Shown piece after piece: positions 16,893 to 25,108 of a stretch of DNA of 48,431 nucleotides. The notes beneath the pieces are model-generated. The model was not told the origin of the DNA and did no database searches. It was given only the letters and a program-made list of their open reading frames with translations. Position 1 is the first letter of the stretch. Each line of letters starts with the position of its first letter. Source of the DNA: CG-Epi1 sp964634895 (GTDB taxonomy: Archaea; Thermoplasmatota; Poseidoniia; MGIII; CG-Epi1); assembly GCA_964634895.1 (NCBI GenBank), contig CAZWJS010000006.1:1-48431 (forward strand), given 5' to 3'. A program made the translations under genes and the position numbers.

Positions 16893-16968
16893 GGGCCGGT
16901 GGTCTAGGGGTTATGACGTCGCCCTTACAAGGCGAAGATCGGCGGTTCGATTCCGCCCCGGCCCACCA
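16893..16968 (+). tRNA. tRNA-Val (anticodon TAC)
   Basis: A 76-nt cloverleaf. The acceptor stem is GGGCCGG (16893-16899) with CCGGCCC (16958-16964), followed by discriminator A and an encoded CCA. The anticodon stem is TCGCC/GGCGA with loop CTTACAA, anticodon TAC at 16926-16928. The T arm is GGCGG TTCGATT CCGCC. It reads GUA and probably other valine codons by wobble. No intron is present. It is followed after 19 nt by ksgA, so the two are probably transcribed together. Confidence 0.96.
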
Positions 16969-16987
16969 TTCAAGGCGCAAACAGAAG

Positions 16988-17719
16988 ATGTTAGGTCAAA
17001 ATTTCTTGATAGATAATAATATCGCGCAAAAAATAGTCGATGCTGCAAGTATCGAGGATGGTGAAGACATCCTTGAGATAGGCCCTGGACGTGGAGTTCT
17101 TACCGAGATCCTTGCCCCCAAAGGTAATCTTTTGGCAGTTGAGAAAGACAAATGGTTAGCATTAGTATTGCAACAAAAATTATCAGACAAAGCAAAGATA
17201 ATCGAGGCAGATATTTTGGATTATACTATCCCAAAGGTTGATGTGATTGTAGCAAATTTACCTTATTCAATTTCTTCTCCAATATTATTTTATTTATTTA
17301 ATTATGAATGGGAAAGAGCAGTTCTTATGTTTCAAGAAGAATTTGCTAATAGGCTGGTTGCTAAACCAGGTTCTAAAATTTATGGTAGACTATCAGTGAT
17401 GGCAAATCATTATGCCAAAACAAAAAAATTGTTTAAAGTTTCCAAAACTGCTTTTCAACCACAACCTAAGATTCATTCTCAAGTTGTTAAATTAGTTAGA
17501 CATGAACCAAATTATAAGTTATTGGATTATGATACATTTGATAAAGTTGTTAAATCTATATTTACGCACAGGCGTAAGACAATTCGGAATTGTTTGAAAC
17601 TCAGTTTTCCAAATCTCAAATTAGAAGAGTATTCTTATTTGAGCAAACGAGCTGAAGTGCTTTCGCCTGAGGAGATAGCTGAACTATCTAATCAGATATA
17701 TTCGACCATATCAAAATAG
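16988..17719 (+). CDS. ksgA: 16S rRNA dimethyladenosine transferase
   Basis: A 243-aa SAM-dependent methyltransferase that dimethylates two adjacent adenosines near the 3' end of 16S rRNA during small-subunit assembly (KsgA/Dim1). The start region is MLGQNFLIDNN, followed by the SAM-binding motif I LEIGPGRGVLTE and the catalytic motif IV NLPYSISSP. IFTHRRKTIRN lies in the C-terminal domain. The frame stays open upstream through tRNA-Val, but that part would translate the tRNA, so ATG 16988 is the start. In many archaea ksgA follows rpl21e-rpoF-DUF655; here that cluster is 10 kb away and lacks it. It overlaps the convergent SCP2-like gene by 9 bp. Confidence 0.93.
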   Translation: MLGQNFLIDNNIAQKIVDAASIEDGEDILEIGPGRGVLTEILAPKGNLLAVEKDKWLALVLQQKLSDKAKIIEADILDYTIPKVDVIVANLPYSISSPILFYLFNYEWERAVLMFQEEFANRLVAKPGSKIYGRLSVMANHYAKTKKLFKVSKTAFQPQPKIHSQVVKLVRHEPNYKLLDYDTFDKVVKSIFTHRRKTIRNCLKLSFPNLKLEEYSYLSKRAEVLSPEEIAELSNQIYSTISK

Positions 17720-18052
17720 TTTTTTTAGAAGTAATATATCACTAAAGCTGGCTTTTACCTTCAAACTACCGCTCATGTATGCTTTAATGGGTGACATTGT
17801 TTTTGTCATTAGACCTTCTAATACTTCTGCAGATGCAGTGACAACCAAATCGGTGTTAATATCTTCAGTAATGTTAAAATCATCTAGTTTTAGGTCTTCT
17901 AATTTGCTACCATAATTGTCTCCATCTGATACTGATATAGTAATCGTCCTGTTTTTCCCTTCAATCTTTTTTGAGAAATTAGGATCATCGTTTACCTTCG
18001 AATTAAATTCAGATACCTTTTCATCAAGCATATTTTTCACATTTTCACTCAT
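17711..18052 (-). CDS. SCP2 sterol-carrier-like domain protein
   Basis: A 113-aa protein. The pattern of a short N-terminal helix, then IEGKNRTITISVSDG, DLVVTASAEVLEGLMTK, and SGSLKVKASFSDILLLKKLF at the end is that of a single SCP2 domain, a hydrophobic-ligand-binding fold. Its ligand is unknown; in archaea it may bind lipids or isoprenoids. ATG 18052 overlaps the rnhB stop by 8 nt, typical for cotranscribed genes here. ATG 18070 would add six residues. It is the last gene of the rpl41e-pheT-priS-rnhB run and ends convergently with ksgA. Confidence 0.7.
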   Translation of the reverse strand: MSENVKNMLDEKVSEFNSKVNDDPNFSKKIEGKNRTITISVSDGDNYGSKLEDLKLDDFNITEDINTDLVVTASAEVLEGLMTKTMSPIKAYMSGSLKVKASFSDILLLKKLF

Positions 18053-18695
18053 TATTTTCACCAAAGTCATTTAGTGTTTTGACAGGTCTAATTTTTTTCA
18101 AAGTTTCCCAACTTTTCCTTGTACCTGCAGGCCACTTACGATTCTCACCGTAAAAGGCCTTCAAAAACTTAATTGTCCTTTTATCGCTAGGATACCCACT
18201 CCCAAAGTCCCCTATCTCATTCTTTATTTTTTCGATTTCTTTTTCCCGCGTTTCTTTTGCAATTATTGATGCTGCAGCCACAATTGATATTTTTGCATCG
18301 GCCTTGTGCATAGAGATAATGTCAGTATCATTTGAATTTGTTAATCCCAATTTAATTAATTTTCCAAATCTTTCTTCGTTAACATCAGCAGCATCAACAT
18401 ATGCAATTTCAGGATTAAGTTTAGAGATTACTTTTTCAAATGCTTCACGATTCAAGTCATTCAATTTATTTCTTCTCCTGTAGTTATCAACAATTTCAGG
18501 TTTAATTATCTCCACAGTGTATTGAAATCTTTCCTTAATTAAGTTTGACAATACCTTCCTTTTCTTTTGGGACAAAACTTTAGAATCCTTTAAACCCAAA
18601 TCATCTATTAGTTTCAGATTTTCAACCATAACTGCAGCTACCACTAATGGCCCTATAACTGGCCCTTTTCCAGCTTCATCTACTCCACATATCAT
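18045..18695 (-). CDS. rnhB: Ribonuclease HII
   Basis: A 216-aa RNase H fold nuclease that cuts RNA in RNA-DNA hybrids and single ribonucleotides in DNA. Key residues are in GVDEAGKGPVIGP (D6 and E7), AYVDAAD (second acidic site) and HKADAKISIVAAASIIAK (third Asp). The length is normal for archaeal enzymes. The ATG overlaps the priS stop by 4 nt, so primase and primer-removing nuclease are cotranscribed, a sensible pairing for Okazaki-fragment metabolism. Confidence 0.95.
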   Translation of the reverse strand: MICGVDEAGKGPVIGPLVVAAVMVENLKLIDDLGLKDSKVLSQKKRKVLSNLIKERFQYTVEIIKPEIVDNYRRRNKLNDLNREAFEKVISKLNPEIAYVDAADVNEERFGKLIKLGLTNSNDTDIISMHKADAKISIVAAASIIAKETREKEIEKIKNEIGDFGSGYPSDKRTIKFLKAFYGENRKWPAGTRKSWETLKKIRPVKTLNDFGENNE

Positions 18696-19900
18696 GTTTC
18701 AAGGCAAAGTGTTGCAAATTTCATTGCCATAAAATATATTGCTGCAAATTCAGGTAATTCAGTGATTTCCCCTTCTTTTAATTTAAAATCATTACCCATT
18801 GTTTTTTCACCATTTCCTCCGCGTGTTTGGAAGGCACTTCTAATTTTTATAGGTTCGGTGCCAAAAGCAATAGGTATTTTGTAAGGATCAAATGTGTCTA
18901 GTTCCTTTCGTGTCAATGTTTTAACCATTAATCCTGTTTTACCATGTAGTGAGCCAGGTAAACGAATTAATCGATGTATGTCTCCCGTAACAGGTTCATC
19001 TGGGAAAATTTGTATTGCTTCACGTGTTTTTCCTACCAGTCTTATTTTATAGCTCGGAGTTAGTGCATCGAAAGTTTCCTTCGCACTTTTGTTATTTTTT
19101 ATTTTCTTTGCGTCTTTCTCGTTTATTTCAAGCAATTTAGCCCAGCCTTTCCATTTTTCTTCTTTTTCATTGAGTATTTCTTCTATATCATTTTGTATTT
19201 TGCTGGATACTAAACCTTTCCAACCTGCGGTGTCCTTGGTTGGGAGTGTATATTTTTCCTGATAAAATTTATTTTTTTCACCGAATGTTCGATTAATATA
19301 TCCTTCATCATTTAGAAGTAATTTTTCATCAATTCCAGTACTTGTTAAGTAATCAGCTATTTCTCTACGTGCTCCAGACGGAAGATCCATAATTCTCTTA
19401 TCTCGAACATGTACGTGATAACCCCTTCCACCACTAAATACAATCAATAAATCCTTTTCATCTAATCCGAAATCTCCCAACAATACATCATTCACTAATC
19501 TTGATGTTTGTTCCTTAATGTAATTCATTAATTGTGCGAAGGTAATCTTTCTTGAGATTACATCTTGCATTTCTGGCAAATGGTCTGCATCTAAATCAAA
19601 TATTAAATCAGCACCTTTCCAATCTTTCTCTACCATGCTATTTTTCCCAGGGCTTTTGTAGTATGCAACAGAATGGTAGCAGTGTGCCGGTGCAATTTTA
19701 GATAGATAATTCTTCACTTCTTTTATTCCACTGAACTCCACATGTCTATTCATAATTCCACCTTTCCAATTTAGGAAACCCCATTCTCTTGATGTAAATC
19801 TTGGAGGTAGTGTAATTTTTGCTCTTTTATAATATTCTTTGAATTTATTATGTAGAAAATCATTTGTTTTTATGGGTTCAATATCTTTCAATAAGCTCAT
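18692..19900 (-). CDS. priS: DNA primase small (catalytic) subunit
   Basis: A 402-aa archaeal/eukaryotic primase catalytic subunit, which makes RNA or DNA primers with PriL. The N-terminal PPRFTSREWGF is conserved. Metal-binding acidic residues are in LIFDLDADHLPEM (D102, D104), SGGRGYHVHV is the conserved nucleotide-binding motif, and RLIRLPGSLHGKTGL is the C-terminal signature. PriL is not in the window. The start and stop codons overlap those of both neighbours by 4 nt (ATGA). Confidence 0.94.
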   Translation of the reverse strand: MSLLKDIEPIKTNDFLHNKFKEYYKRAKITLPPRFTSREWGFLNWKGGIMNRHVEFSGIKEVKNYLSKIAPAHCYHSVAYYKSPGKNSMVEKDWKGADLIFDLDADHLPEMQDVISRKITFAQLMNYIKEQTSRLVNDVLLGDFGLDEKDLLIVFSGGRGYHVHVRDKRIMDLPSGARREIADYLTSTGIDEKLLLNDEGYINRTFGEKNKFYQEKYTLPTKDTAGWKGLVSSKIQNDIEEILNEKEEKWKGWAKLLEINEKDAKKIKNNKSAKETFDALTPSYKIRLVGKTREAIQIFPDEPVTGDIHRLIRLPGSLHGKTGLMVKTLTRKELDTFDPYKIPIAFGTEPIKIRSAFQTRGGNGEKTMGNDFKLKEGEITELPEFAAIYFMAMKFATLCLET

Positions 19901-20301
19901 TTTATTATTTTTTTCCAGGATTGTTTTGCCCTGTAAATACCTTGACTAAACCATCCATTTCTTATCTTTTGACCAAACGTGTAATCCCATGGTTTTCTTG
20001 GCAATTTTTCAGAGAATTTTTTTAGTAACATTTTCTTTTCCTCATCCTTTCCCCCTTTTATTTCAAGATAAGTGACCCTACCTGAGTTTGGTATTTCTTC
20101 CCATATATCCACAATTATATTTTTTTTTTCAATTTCATATCTGTGTACTAAAGCAGTTCTCTCAAAAGCAATCACAATGGCAACTTTGGTATAACTTCTG
20201 TTTACGTTTGTACGGCGATATTGATAGCCTAATTCATCTAGTAAATTTCTGAATACAGAGGCTGTAGATCTTGATTCAAAGCAAACAGGTAATTTTACCA
20301 A
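19897..20301 (-). CDS. Conserved-looking small basic protein between pheT and priS
   Basis: A 134-aa protein I do not recognise. It is rich in Lys and Arg, has no membrane segment and no Cys pairs, and seems to be an alpha/beta protein. It starts KLPVCFESRSTASVFRNLL and has a central strand-rich region with VAIVIAFERTALV and KNIIVDIWEE. The C-terminus, KIRNGWFSQGIYRAKQSW, is aromatic and basic, which could suit nucleic-acid binding. The start is TTG 20301 within the last codons of pheT, with a GGTGGAG Shine-Dalgarno-like sequence upstream. The stop overlaps priS. Tight coupling to pheT and priS suggests a role in translation or replication, but that is context only. Confidence 0.6.
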   Translation of the reverse strand: MVKLPVCFESRSTASVFRNLLDELGYQYRRTNVNRSYTKVAIVIAFERTALVHRYEIEKKNIIVDIWEEIPNSGRVTYLEIKGGKDEEKKMLLKKFSEKLPRKPWDYTFGQKIRNGWFSQGIYRAKQSWKKIIK

Positions 20302-21908
20302 TGGATTTCTCCACCAATCGCCGGATAATTTAGTTCGAATTTTTCTAACGTACGAGGGTGTATCTCTCCATATTTAATTACAATATTCTCCTTTTCAAGA
20401 TGAACGTTTCTTCCAGATATGAATAGAGGATCTTCTTGTTCTACAGTTTCAGCTTTAATACCAAGACGATGAGCTATACTTTCAGCAGTAGATCTCGCTG
20501 TAGAAAAAGTTGCACGGCTTGCTAATTCAATCCATGCCAATGAGCTTCGATTGGTGTCTTGTTTAACAATTTGTCCAATTTCAAATATCTTTTGTGGTAA
20601 TTCCCGATGTCTATTGTTCTTTAGCAACTCCAAAAGATTAGGAAGAATACTTGATCTCAACATGTGATAATCCTCAGTTACTGGATTTGATATAGTAGCT
20701 TCATTTTCATTTTCCCTCTTAGTGTAAGCATGTAGCATTTTGGTTGATGTAAGAGTTAGTGTAACCACTTCTTGAAATCCCATGCCAAGCATGGTTTCTC
20801 TACAATTATTTTCTAGTTTTCTTGAATCTAAGGATGTTCCAAATCTAGTTTCTTTAGGCATATATTCTGGAAAATTTTCATAACCTATACCTATTGCTAC
20901 TTCTTCAACAAGATCAACAGGATGTAGGATATCAGCTCTATATGCAGGAACTTTCACATGCCAATTCCCACCTTTTAGATCCGGCTCCATAGCACATTTA
21001 CGAAAAGCTTTGAAAATTGTGAAATTTTCTGGATCAAATCCTAGAAGGTTTATGAGGTAATCATTTTCAATTATGTGGTCTTTTGGTTCCATGTTTGGTA
21101 CAATTAGATTCTCTGAGGGATATTTTATTTCAAGTTGTTCAATTTTTCCTCCTCTTTCTACAAGAGCTGCAGTTACTATGTTCAAACATGCTTCAACAGC
21201 GTCTTGGTCTAATCCAGTTACATCAATTAGCAAATCGGTTGTTTCCTGTGTGATTGTAGTTAAGGCCCCATTGATAATTGGAGGTAATGAAATAACTTCA
21301 CTATTCTTATCCGTTATCATAGGGTAATTTTCAAAATCTTGTAAGAGATGAGCATATTCTATTCCCTTGGGATGTTCTTTTAGAATTTCTTCTGGCGTCA
21401 TTTCATAATCTTTTTGTAGTGGAATGAAAGCAGGTTCATGTTTTGAACAAATATCATAATGGAAAGGCCCTTCTATTTTTGACAAATCATGTATTCCAAT
21501 TGACACCTTTTTTCTTTTTCGGCCTAATGTTACATGCAATTTTTCTTGTAATTCCATGATACATTTTATTGACGAATCATTTAGTTTTATGCCTTTAACA
21601 ATTCCCCCTAAAACAAAGGGCCTAATTTTTAGTACTTCAGGCGAAACAAACATATGAGTTTCAGGCTTTTTAATTTTGTATTTAACCAATCCTAATGCTT
21701 GTTCAGTGAAAGCTCTAAGTGCCCTTGCCACACCTTCAGTAGACAACAAATCAGGCCTATCTGGGAAAAATTCAACAACAGCTTGTTTTTTTCCAATTTC
21801 TTCAGGATCTGCACCTATTTTAGGTATAATATTTGAAAAGTCTTCGGGACTAATTGGTTCATTTAACATGCGATTTAGGTCTTCAAAGTCGATGTTAATC
21901 ACTGGCAT
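20295..21908 (-). CDS. pheT: Phenylalanyl-tRNA synthetase beta subunit
   Basis: A 537-aa subunit of archaeal length. The N-terminal EFFPDRPDLLSTEGVARALR segment lies in the B3/4 region start. TVTLTLTSTKMLH-like residues and the YRADILHPVDLVEEVAIGIGYENF stretch (B5 and core domain) are diagnostic. The B3/4 domain performs editing of misacylated tRNA-Phe. It pairs with PheS, encoded separately at 12500-14005. The ATG is preceded by a TATA-like CTTATAG (21931-21936) centred 25 nt upstream, so pheT has its own leaderless promoter in addition to possible read-through from rpl41e. Confidence 0.94.
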   Translation of the reverse strand: MPVINIDFEDLNRMLNEPISPEDFSNIIPKIGADPEEIGKKQAVVEFFPDRPDLLSTEGVARALRAFTEQALGLVKYKIKKPETHMFVSPEVLKIRPFVLGGIVKGIKLNDSSIKCIMELQEKLHVTLGRKRKKVSIGIHDLSKIEGPFHYDICSKHEPAFIPLQKDYEMTPEEILKEHPKGIEYAHLLQDFENYPMITDKNSEVISLPPIINGALTTITQETTDLLIDVTGLDQDAVEACLNIVTAALVERGGKIEQLEIKYPSENLIVPNMEPKDHIIENDYLINLLGFDPENFTIFKAFRKCAMEPDLKGGNWHVKVPAYRADILHPVDLVEEVAIGIGYENFPEYMPKETRFGTSLDSRKLENNCRETMLGMGFQEVVTLTLTSTKMLHAYTKRENENEATISNPVTEDYHMLRSSILPNLLELLKNNRHRELPQKIFEIGQIVKQDTNRSSLAWIELASRATFSTARSTAESIAHRLGIKAETVEQEDPLFISGRNVHLEKENIVIKYGEIHPRTLEKFELNYPAIGGEIHW

Positions 21909-21930
21909 TATAAATCCTCAAATCATTAGG

Positions 21931-21936
21931 CTATAA
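21931..21936 (-). promoter_or_regulatory. TATA-like box of pheT
   Basis: Read on the minus strand this is TTATAG in the context CTCCTTATAGCC, centred about 25 nt before the pheT ATG. It supports a leaderless transcript that starts inside the rpl41e-pheT gap. Confidence 0.45.
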
Positions 21937-21961
21937 GGAGATGTGCATAAATTAACTAATA

Positions 21962-22066
21962 TCACTTATTACGTTGTCTTTCTCGTTTTCTACGGCGCAT
22001 TTTTTTCTTACGCCATTTCCAACGTTGTTTACCGGCTTTTTTCCAGACACGAGAGCTTCTCTTCAT
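21962..22066 (-). CDS. rpl41e: Probable ribosomal protein eL41 (L41e), N-terminally extended, 34 aa
   Basis: A 34-residue, extremely basic ORF (20 of 34 residues are Lys or Arg). The last 19 residues, WKWRKKKMRRRKRERQRNK, match the eL41 pattern of a W/K/R helix with a central K-K-x-R-R-x-x-R run. eL41 is normally about 24-38 residues and lies at the interface of the ribosomal subunits. Here the first 14 residues (MKRSSRVWKKAGKQ) come before that core. The gene lies 53 nt upstream of pheT on the same strand. A TATA-like TATTTTAAATA (22095-22105 on the minus strand) precedes it. Because the sequence is so short and simple, function is inferred from composition, pattern and position. Confidence 0.7.
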   Translation of the reverse strand: MKRSSRVWKKAGKQRWKWRKKKMRRRKRERQRNK

Positions 22067-22094
22067 GAATTAGATTGCTCGCACTCGCCCACTG

Positions 22095-22144
22095 TATTTA
22101 AAATAAGACCTTATCTATAATAGTCATCGGAACTTATTATTACA
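22095..22144. promoter_or_regulatory. Divergent promoter region of rpl41e and asnS
   Basis: For rpl41e (minus), TATTTTAAATA at 22095-22105 is centred 34 nt before the ATG. For asnS (plus), CTTATTATTACA at 22133-22144 is centred 28 nt before ATG 22166. Both are consistent with short or absent leaders. Confidence 0.4.
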
Positions 22145-22165
22145 GTGCACTAAGTTAATGTAGCA

Positions 22166-23506
22166 ATGGATTATCCAGAGTTTCCGAGCAGAGATGAGTA
22201 CACGCCTATCAATGATATACTCCAGGATAAATCTGGAAAATCGGTTAAGATTAGGGGTTGGATATACAGAACACGTTCTTCTGGAAAACTAGCATTTGTA
22301 GTTGTTAGAGATTCGACAGGTATTATTCAGTGCACCGTTTCTAAGGAGAAAGTTACAGAATCGGATTTTGAAGGTGCTAGGAAAGCCTTGATTGAATCAT
22401 CCATTGTTCTTGAGGGTGAGCCAGTAAAGGATGAAAGGGCGCCAGGAGGTTGGGAGATTAGGGCTAGTAAATTTGAAGTATTTCATTTTGCCGAAACTTT
22501 CCCTATAACTAAGGATCAAAGCGATGAGCACTTAATGAATAATCGTCATTTATGGCTTCGTAGTAGAAATATGGTAGCTGCTTTGAAAATACGTTCAACC
22601 GTTTTCAAGGCTTTTAGAGATTATTGGTCTGGTTTGGATTTCACGGAGATCCAATCACCAAGTTTTACTACTTCAGCATGTGAGGGTGGTTCTACATTAT
22701 TCAATGTTTCGTATGATGACGAGAACGAGAAAAGCGGGCAAAAATTTTATGCACATTTGAGTCAATCTTGGCAATTGTATGCTGAAGCTACAATGTTTGG
22801 CCTGGAGAACATTTTTACTCTTGCACCTTCTTTTAGGGCTGAGAAATCACGTACACGTCGTCATCTTACTGAATTTTGGCACGCTGAAGTTGAATCAGCT
22901 TGGCTTCACAACCATCAGATGATGAATTTAGAAGAAGGGATGATGATGCACATTATTTCCTCAGTTTTATCAAAAAATAGGTCTGAGTTGGAATTCCTAG
23001 AAAGAGACATATCAGTTTTAGAGAATATTAAGTCACCTTTTGATAAAATGAAATATGAGGACGTTCTTCATAAATTAAATTCTATGGGTTTTGATTTGAC
23101 ATGGGGTGATGATCTTGGTTATAAGGAAGAGAAAGCCCTTACTCAAGATTTGAAATCTCCACTTTATATTACAAATTTTCCAAGAGAGAAAGGTTTCTAC
23201 CATAGGCCAGATCCAAGTGACCCTAAATCTCTAGTTTGCCATGATTTGTTAGCTCCGGAAGGATATGGTGAAATAATTGGAGGTGGAGAAAGGGTGTGGT
23301 CTCCGGACGAGCTTGTAGAAAGAATTAGAGAAGAAGATTTAGAACCAGAATCATATGGCTGGTATTTGGATATCAGGAAATTTGGTAGTGTTCCACATTC
23401 CGGTTTTGGTCTTGGTATAGACAGAACAGTAAGCTGGATATGTGGTTCAGACCACATTAAACATGTAATTCCTTTCCCACGTACTATGCGCCGGACAACA
23501 CCGTAG
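22166..23506 (+). CDS. asnS: Asparaginyl-tRNA synthetase
   Basis: A 446-aa class IIb synthetase. An N-terminal OB fold (about 25-110, KIRGWIYRTRSSGKLAFVVV) binds the anticodon. The catalytic core has motif 1 with TEIQSPSFTTSACEGG, motif 2 with APSFRAEKSRTRRHLTEFWH, and motif 3 with HSGFGLGIDRTVSWI. SACEGGSTLF favours AsnRS over AspRS. It implies direct asparaginylation of tRNA-Asn rather than only the amidotransferase route. It is convergent with the HEAT-SAP gene, with 37 nt between stops. Confidence 0.92.
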   Translation: MDYPEFPSRDEYTPINDILQDKSGKSVKIRGWIYRTRSSGKLAFVVVRDSTGIIQCTVSKEKVTESDFEGARKALIESSIVLEGEPVKDERAPGGWEIRASKFEVFHFAETFPITKDQSDEHLMNNRHLWLRSRNMVAALKIRSTVFKAFRDYWSGLDFTEIQSPSFTTSACEGGSTLFNVSYDDENEKSGQKFYAHLSQSWQLYAEATMFGLENIFTLAPSFRAEKSRTRRHLTEFWHAEVESAWLHNHQMMNLEEGMMMHIISSVLSKNRSELEFLERDISVLENIKSPFDKMKYEDVLHKLNSMGFDLTWGDDLGYKEEKALTQDLKSPLYITNFPREKGFYHRPDPSDPKSLVCHDLLAPEGYGEIIGGGERVWSPDELVERIREEDLEPESYGWYLDIRKFGSVPHSGFGLGIDRTVSWICGSDHIKHVIPFPRTMRRTTP

Positions 23507-23534
23507 AATGGTAAAAGTTACTAAAACCGGTAAT

Positions 23535-23550
23535 AGAATATTTTTATTCT
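23535..23550. terminator. Weak AT-rich hairpin between asnS and the HEAT-SAP gene
   Basis: A perfect 6-bp inverted repeat AGAATA/TATTCT with a TTTT loop lies at the junction of two convergent genes and is followed by T-rich sequence on both strands. It could act as a bidirectional terminator. The stem is weak and overlaps the stop of the minus-strand gene. Confidence 0.3.
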
Positions 23551-24332
23551 TTTAATCTAGCGATTAAGTCAGCTTTCTTACCAGAAACGGATAATCCTTT
23601 TTCTTTTAGGGCTTCTTTGAGTTTTGGTACAGTCATGGAGTCATAATCTACTTCTTCTTTTTCCTCGGCAACTCTTGGTTCTTCATCTTCTGAATCAGAT
23701 ATTCCATCGCCATCAATGTCACCTTCACCGTCCTCTTCTATAGGGCCTTCGATTTCGATTTTTTCTTCTTCCTCCGGTAATTCTTCTTTAGGTCCAACAC
23801 CTCCAAACTTTTCCAAAGAACGTCCAGCCCTTCTGCGGACGTGTGGATCTGAATCAGAGAGCCCCTTAACCAAGGCATCTCTTGCTTCACTAGAGCCAGC
23901 AAATCTACCTAAACCCTTAGCAGCTTGCCATCTAGTGTATTTGTCATTGTCCTCCATACCCATTATTAGATAAGGCAAAACAGACATTCTACCTGTTCTT
24001 CCAATTGCGTCCATTGCAATTCTTCTTGCCGAATAGTCTCCATTTTTGAGCCCATCATTTATCAATGGTTCCAACCCTCTTTCAGACATATCCTGGAATA
24101 ATTCCATGGCAGCCTTGTTAACGAATGAGGCACTATCTCCAGCATCAGATTTACCGTATAGTTGAATCCATCTAACAAGTTCTTTAGAAATTGTTTTTTC
24201 ATTATTTGGCAATAATGCTCTAAGTGCTACAAAGGCTTCATTACGCGTCATAAAACGCTCATTACCCAAATCTACAATTAAATCCTCAATTTTATTTGAA
24301 GAGCTGCTGCTACTTTCAGACTCGCTATCCAT
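23544..24332 (-). CDS. HEAT-repeat protein with acidic linker and C-terminal SAP domain
   Basis: A 262-aa protein. The N-terminal two thirds are HEAT/PBS-lyase-like helical repeats (RRIAMDAIGR, YTRWQAAKGLGRF, HVRRRAGRSLEKFG). A strongly acidic linker follows, including DIDGDGISDSEDEEPR, a loop like those of calcium-binding thrombospondin type 3 repeats. The last 35 residues, with MTVPKLKEALKEKGL and SGKKADLIARLKE, are a SAP domain, which binds DNA or RNA. The mixture of a protein-interaction scaffold and a nucleic-acid-binding tail suggests a chromatin or RNA-associated role, but this is inference. ATG 24332 is preferred to TTG 24341. No signal peptide is present, so it is cytosolic. Confidence 0.78.
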   Translation of the reverse strand: MDSESESSSSSSNKIEDLIVDLGNERFMTRNEAFVALRALLPNNEKTISKELVRWIQLYGKSDAGDSASFVNKAAMELFQDMSERGLEPLINDGLKNGDYSARRIAMDAIGRTGRMSVLPYLIMGMEDNDKYTRWQAAKGLGRFAGSSEARDALVKGLSDSDPHVRRRAGRSLEKFGGVGPKEELPEEEEKIEIEGPIEEDGEGDIDGDGISDSEDEEPRVAEEKEEVDYDSMTVPKLKEALKEKGLSVSGKKADLIARLKE

Positions 24333-24400
24333 TATAATCAACCCATTACCTAATCACACTATTTAATATTTAAACATGCCGTTTAGGTCCCATCAAGTTC

Positions 24401-25108
24401 ATGATTCCTAAGATTATATCACATCGAGGCCGCACGAGTCGGAAAAATCCAGACAATACAATTCAATCTGTGCAGGATACAATTGACTTGAATATAGATA
24501 TGGTTGAATTTGATATAAGGCGAACTAAAGACATGCAAATCATATCCTTTCATGATGAATATGTTAATGGTAATTTAATATCAGACTTGAATTATTCGGA
24601 AATATTGGAATCAAATCCAGAAATTCCGACACTTGAACAATTACTTTGGACAGCTAGAGGTAAAATAGAGATTGATGTCGAATTGAAGGAAAAAGGTTAT
24701 GAAAAGGAAGTAATTTCTATGATTTTAGATTATTTCAGTCATGATCAATTTATGCTGAAATCATTTAATCGTTCAGTTATTAGGAAAATAAAGGAAATAG
24801 ATCAAAAAATATTTGTGGGGCTTTTGCTTGGTGAAAGTTACAATTGGAGAGTTTTTTTAGAGATTCTCAAAGAATCTTTTACAGGTAAAGGATATTTTTT
24901 GGATAAAGCCGATTTTATATCACCTCACTTCAAAGCATATGAGATGGGCCTTATGTTTAATCTGGTTCGTCATCATATTCCTATACAATTGTGGCCTGTA
25001 AATAACAAATATTTACTAGAGATTCTAATGAAAAGGAAAGTACATTCTATTGTAACTGATGTTCCGGAAAGAGCTCTTCAAATTAGGGAGGCAGTTAATG
25101 GAAATTGA
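24401..25108 (+). CDS. ugpQ: Glycerophosphodiester phosphodiesterase
   Basis: A 235-aa GDPD TIM barrel. The conserved SHRG start (H8, R9), the ENT-like NPDNTIQS, the metal-binding VEFDIRRTKD (Glu and Asp) and SFHDEYV are all present in order. DVELKEKG provides the later Glu. It hydrolyses glycerophosphodiesters to sn-glycerol phosphate and an alcohol, or related phosphodiesters, probably in phospholipid turnover. Archaeal lipids carry sn-glycerol-1-phosphate, so the true substrate is uncertain. It overlaps pus10 by 11 nt. Confidence 0.9.
   Translation: MIPKIISHRGRTSRKNPDNTIQSVQDTIDLNIDMVEFDIRRTKDMQIISFHDEYVNGNLISDLNYSEILESNPEIPTLEQLLWTARGKIEIDVELKEKGYEKEVISMILDYFSHDQFMLKSFNRSVIRKIKEIDQKIFVGLLLGESYNWRVFLEILKESFTGKGYFLDKADFISPHFKAYEMGLMFNLVRHHIPIQLWPVNNKYLLEILMKRKVHSIVTDVPERALQIREAVNGN

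Noticed and set aside
16913..16987. Upstream extension of the ksgA frame
   Set aside because: It runs through tRNA-Val, so the frame is open by chance. The protein family starts at the ATG at 16988.
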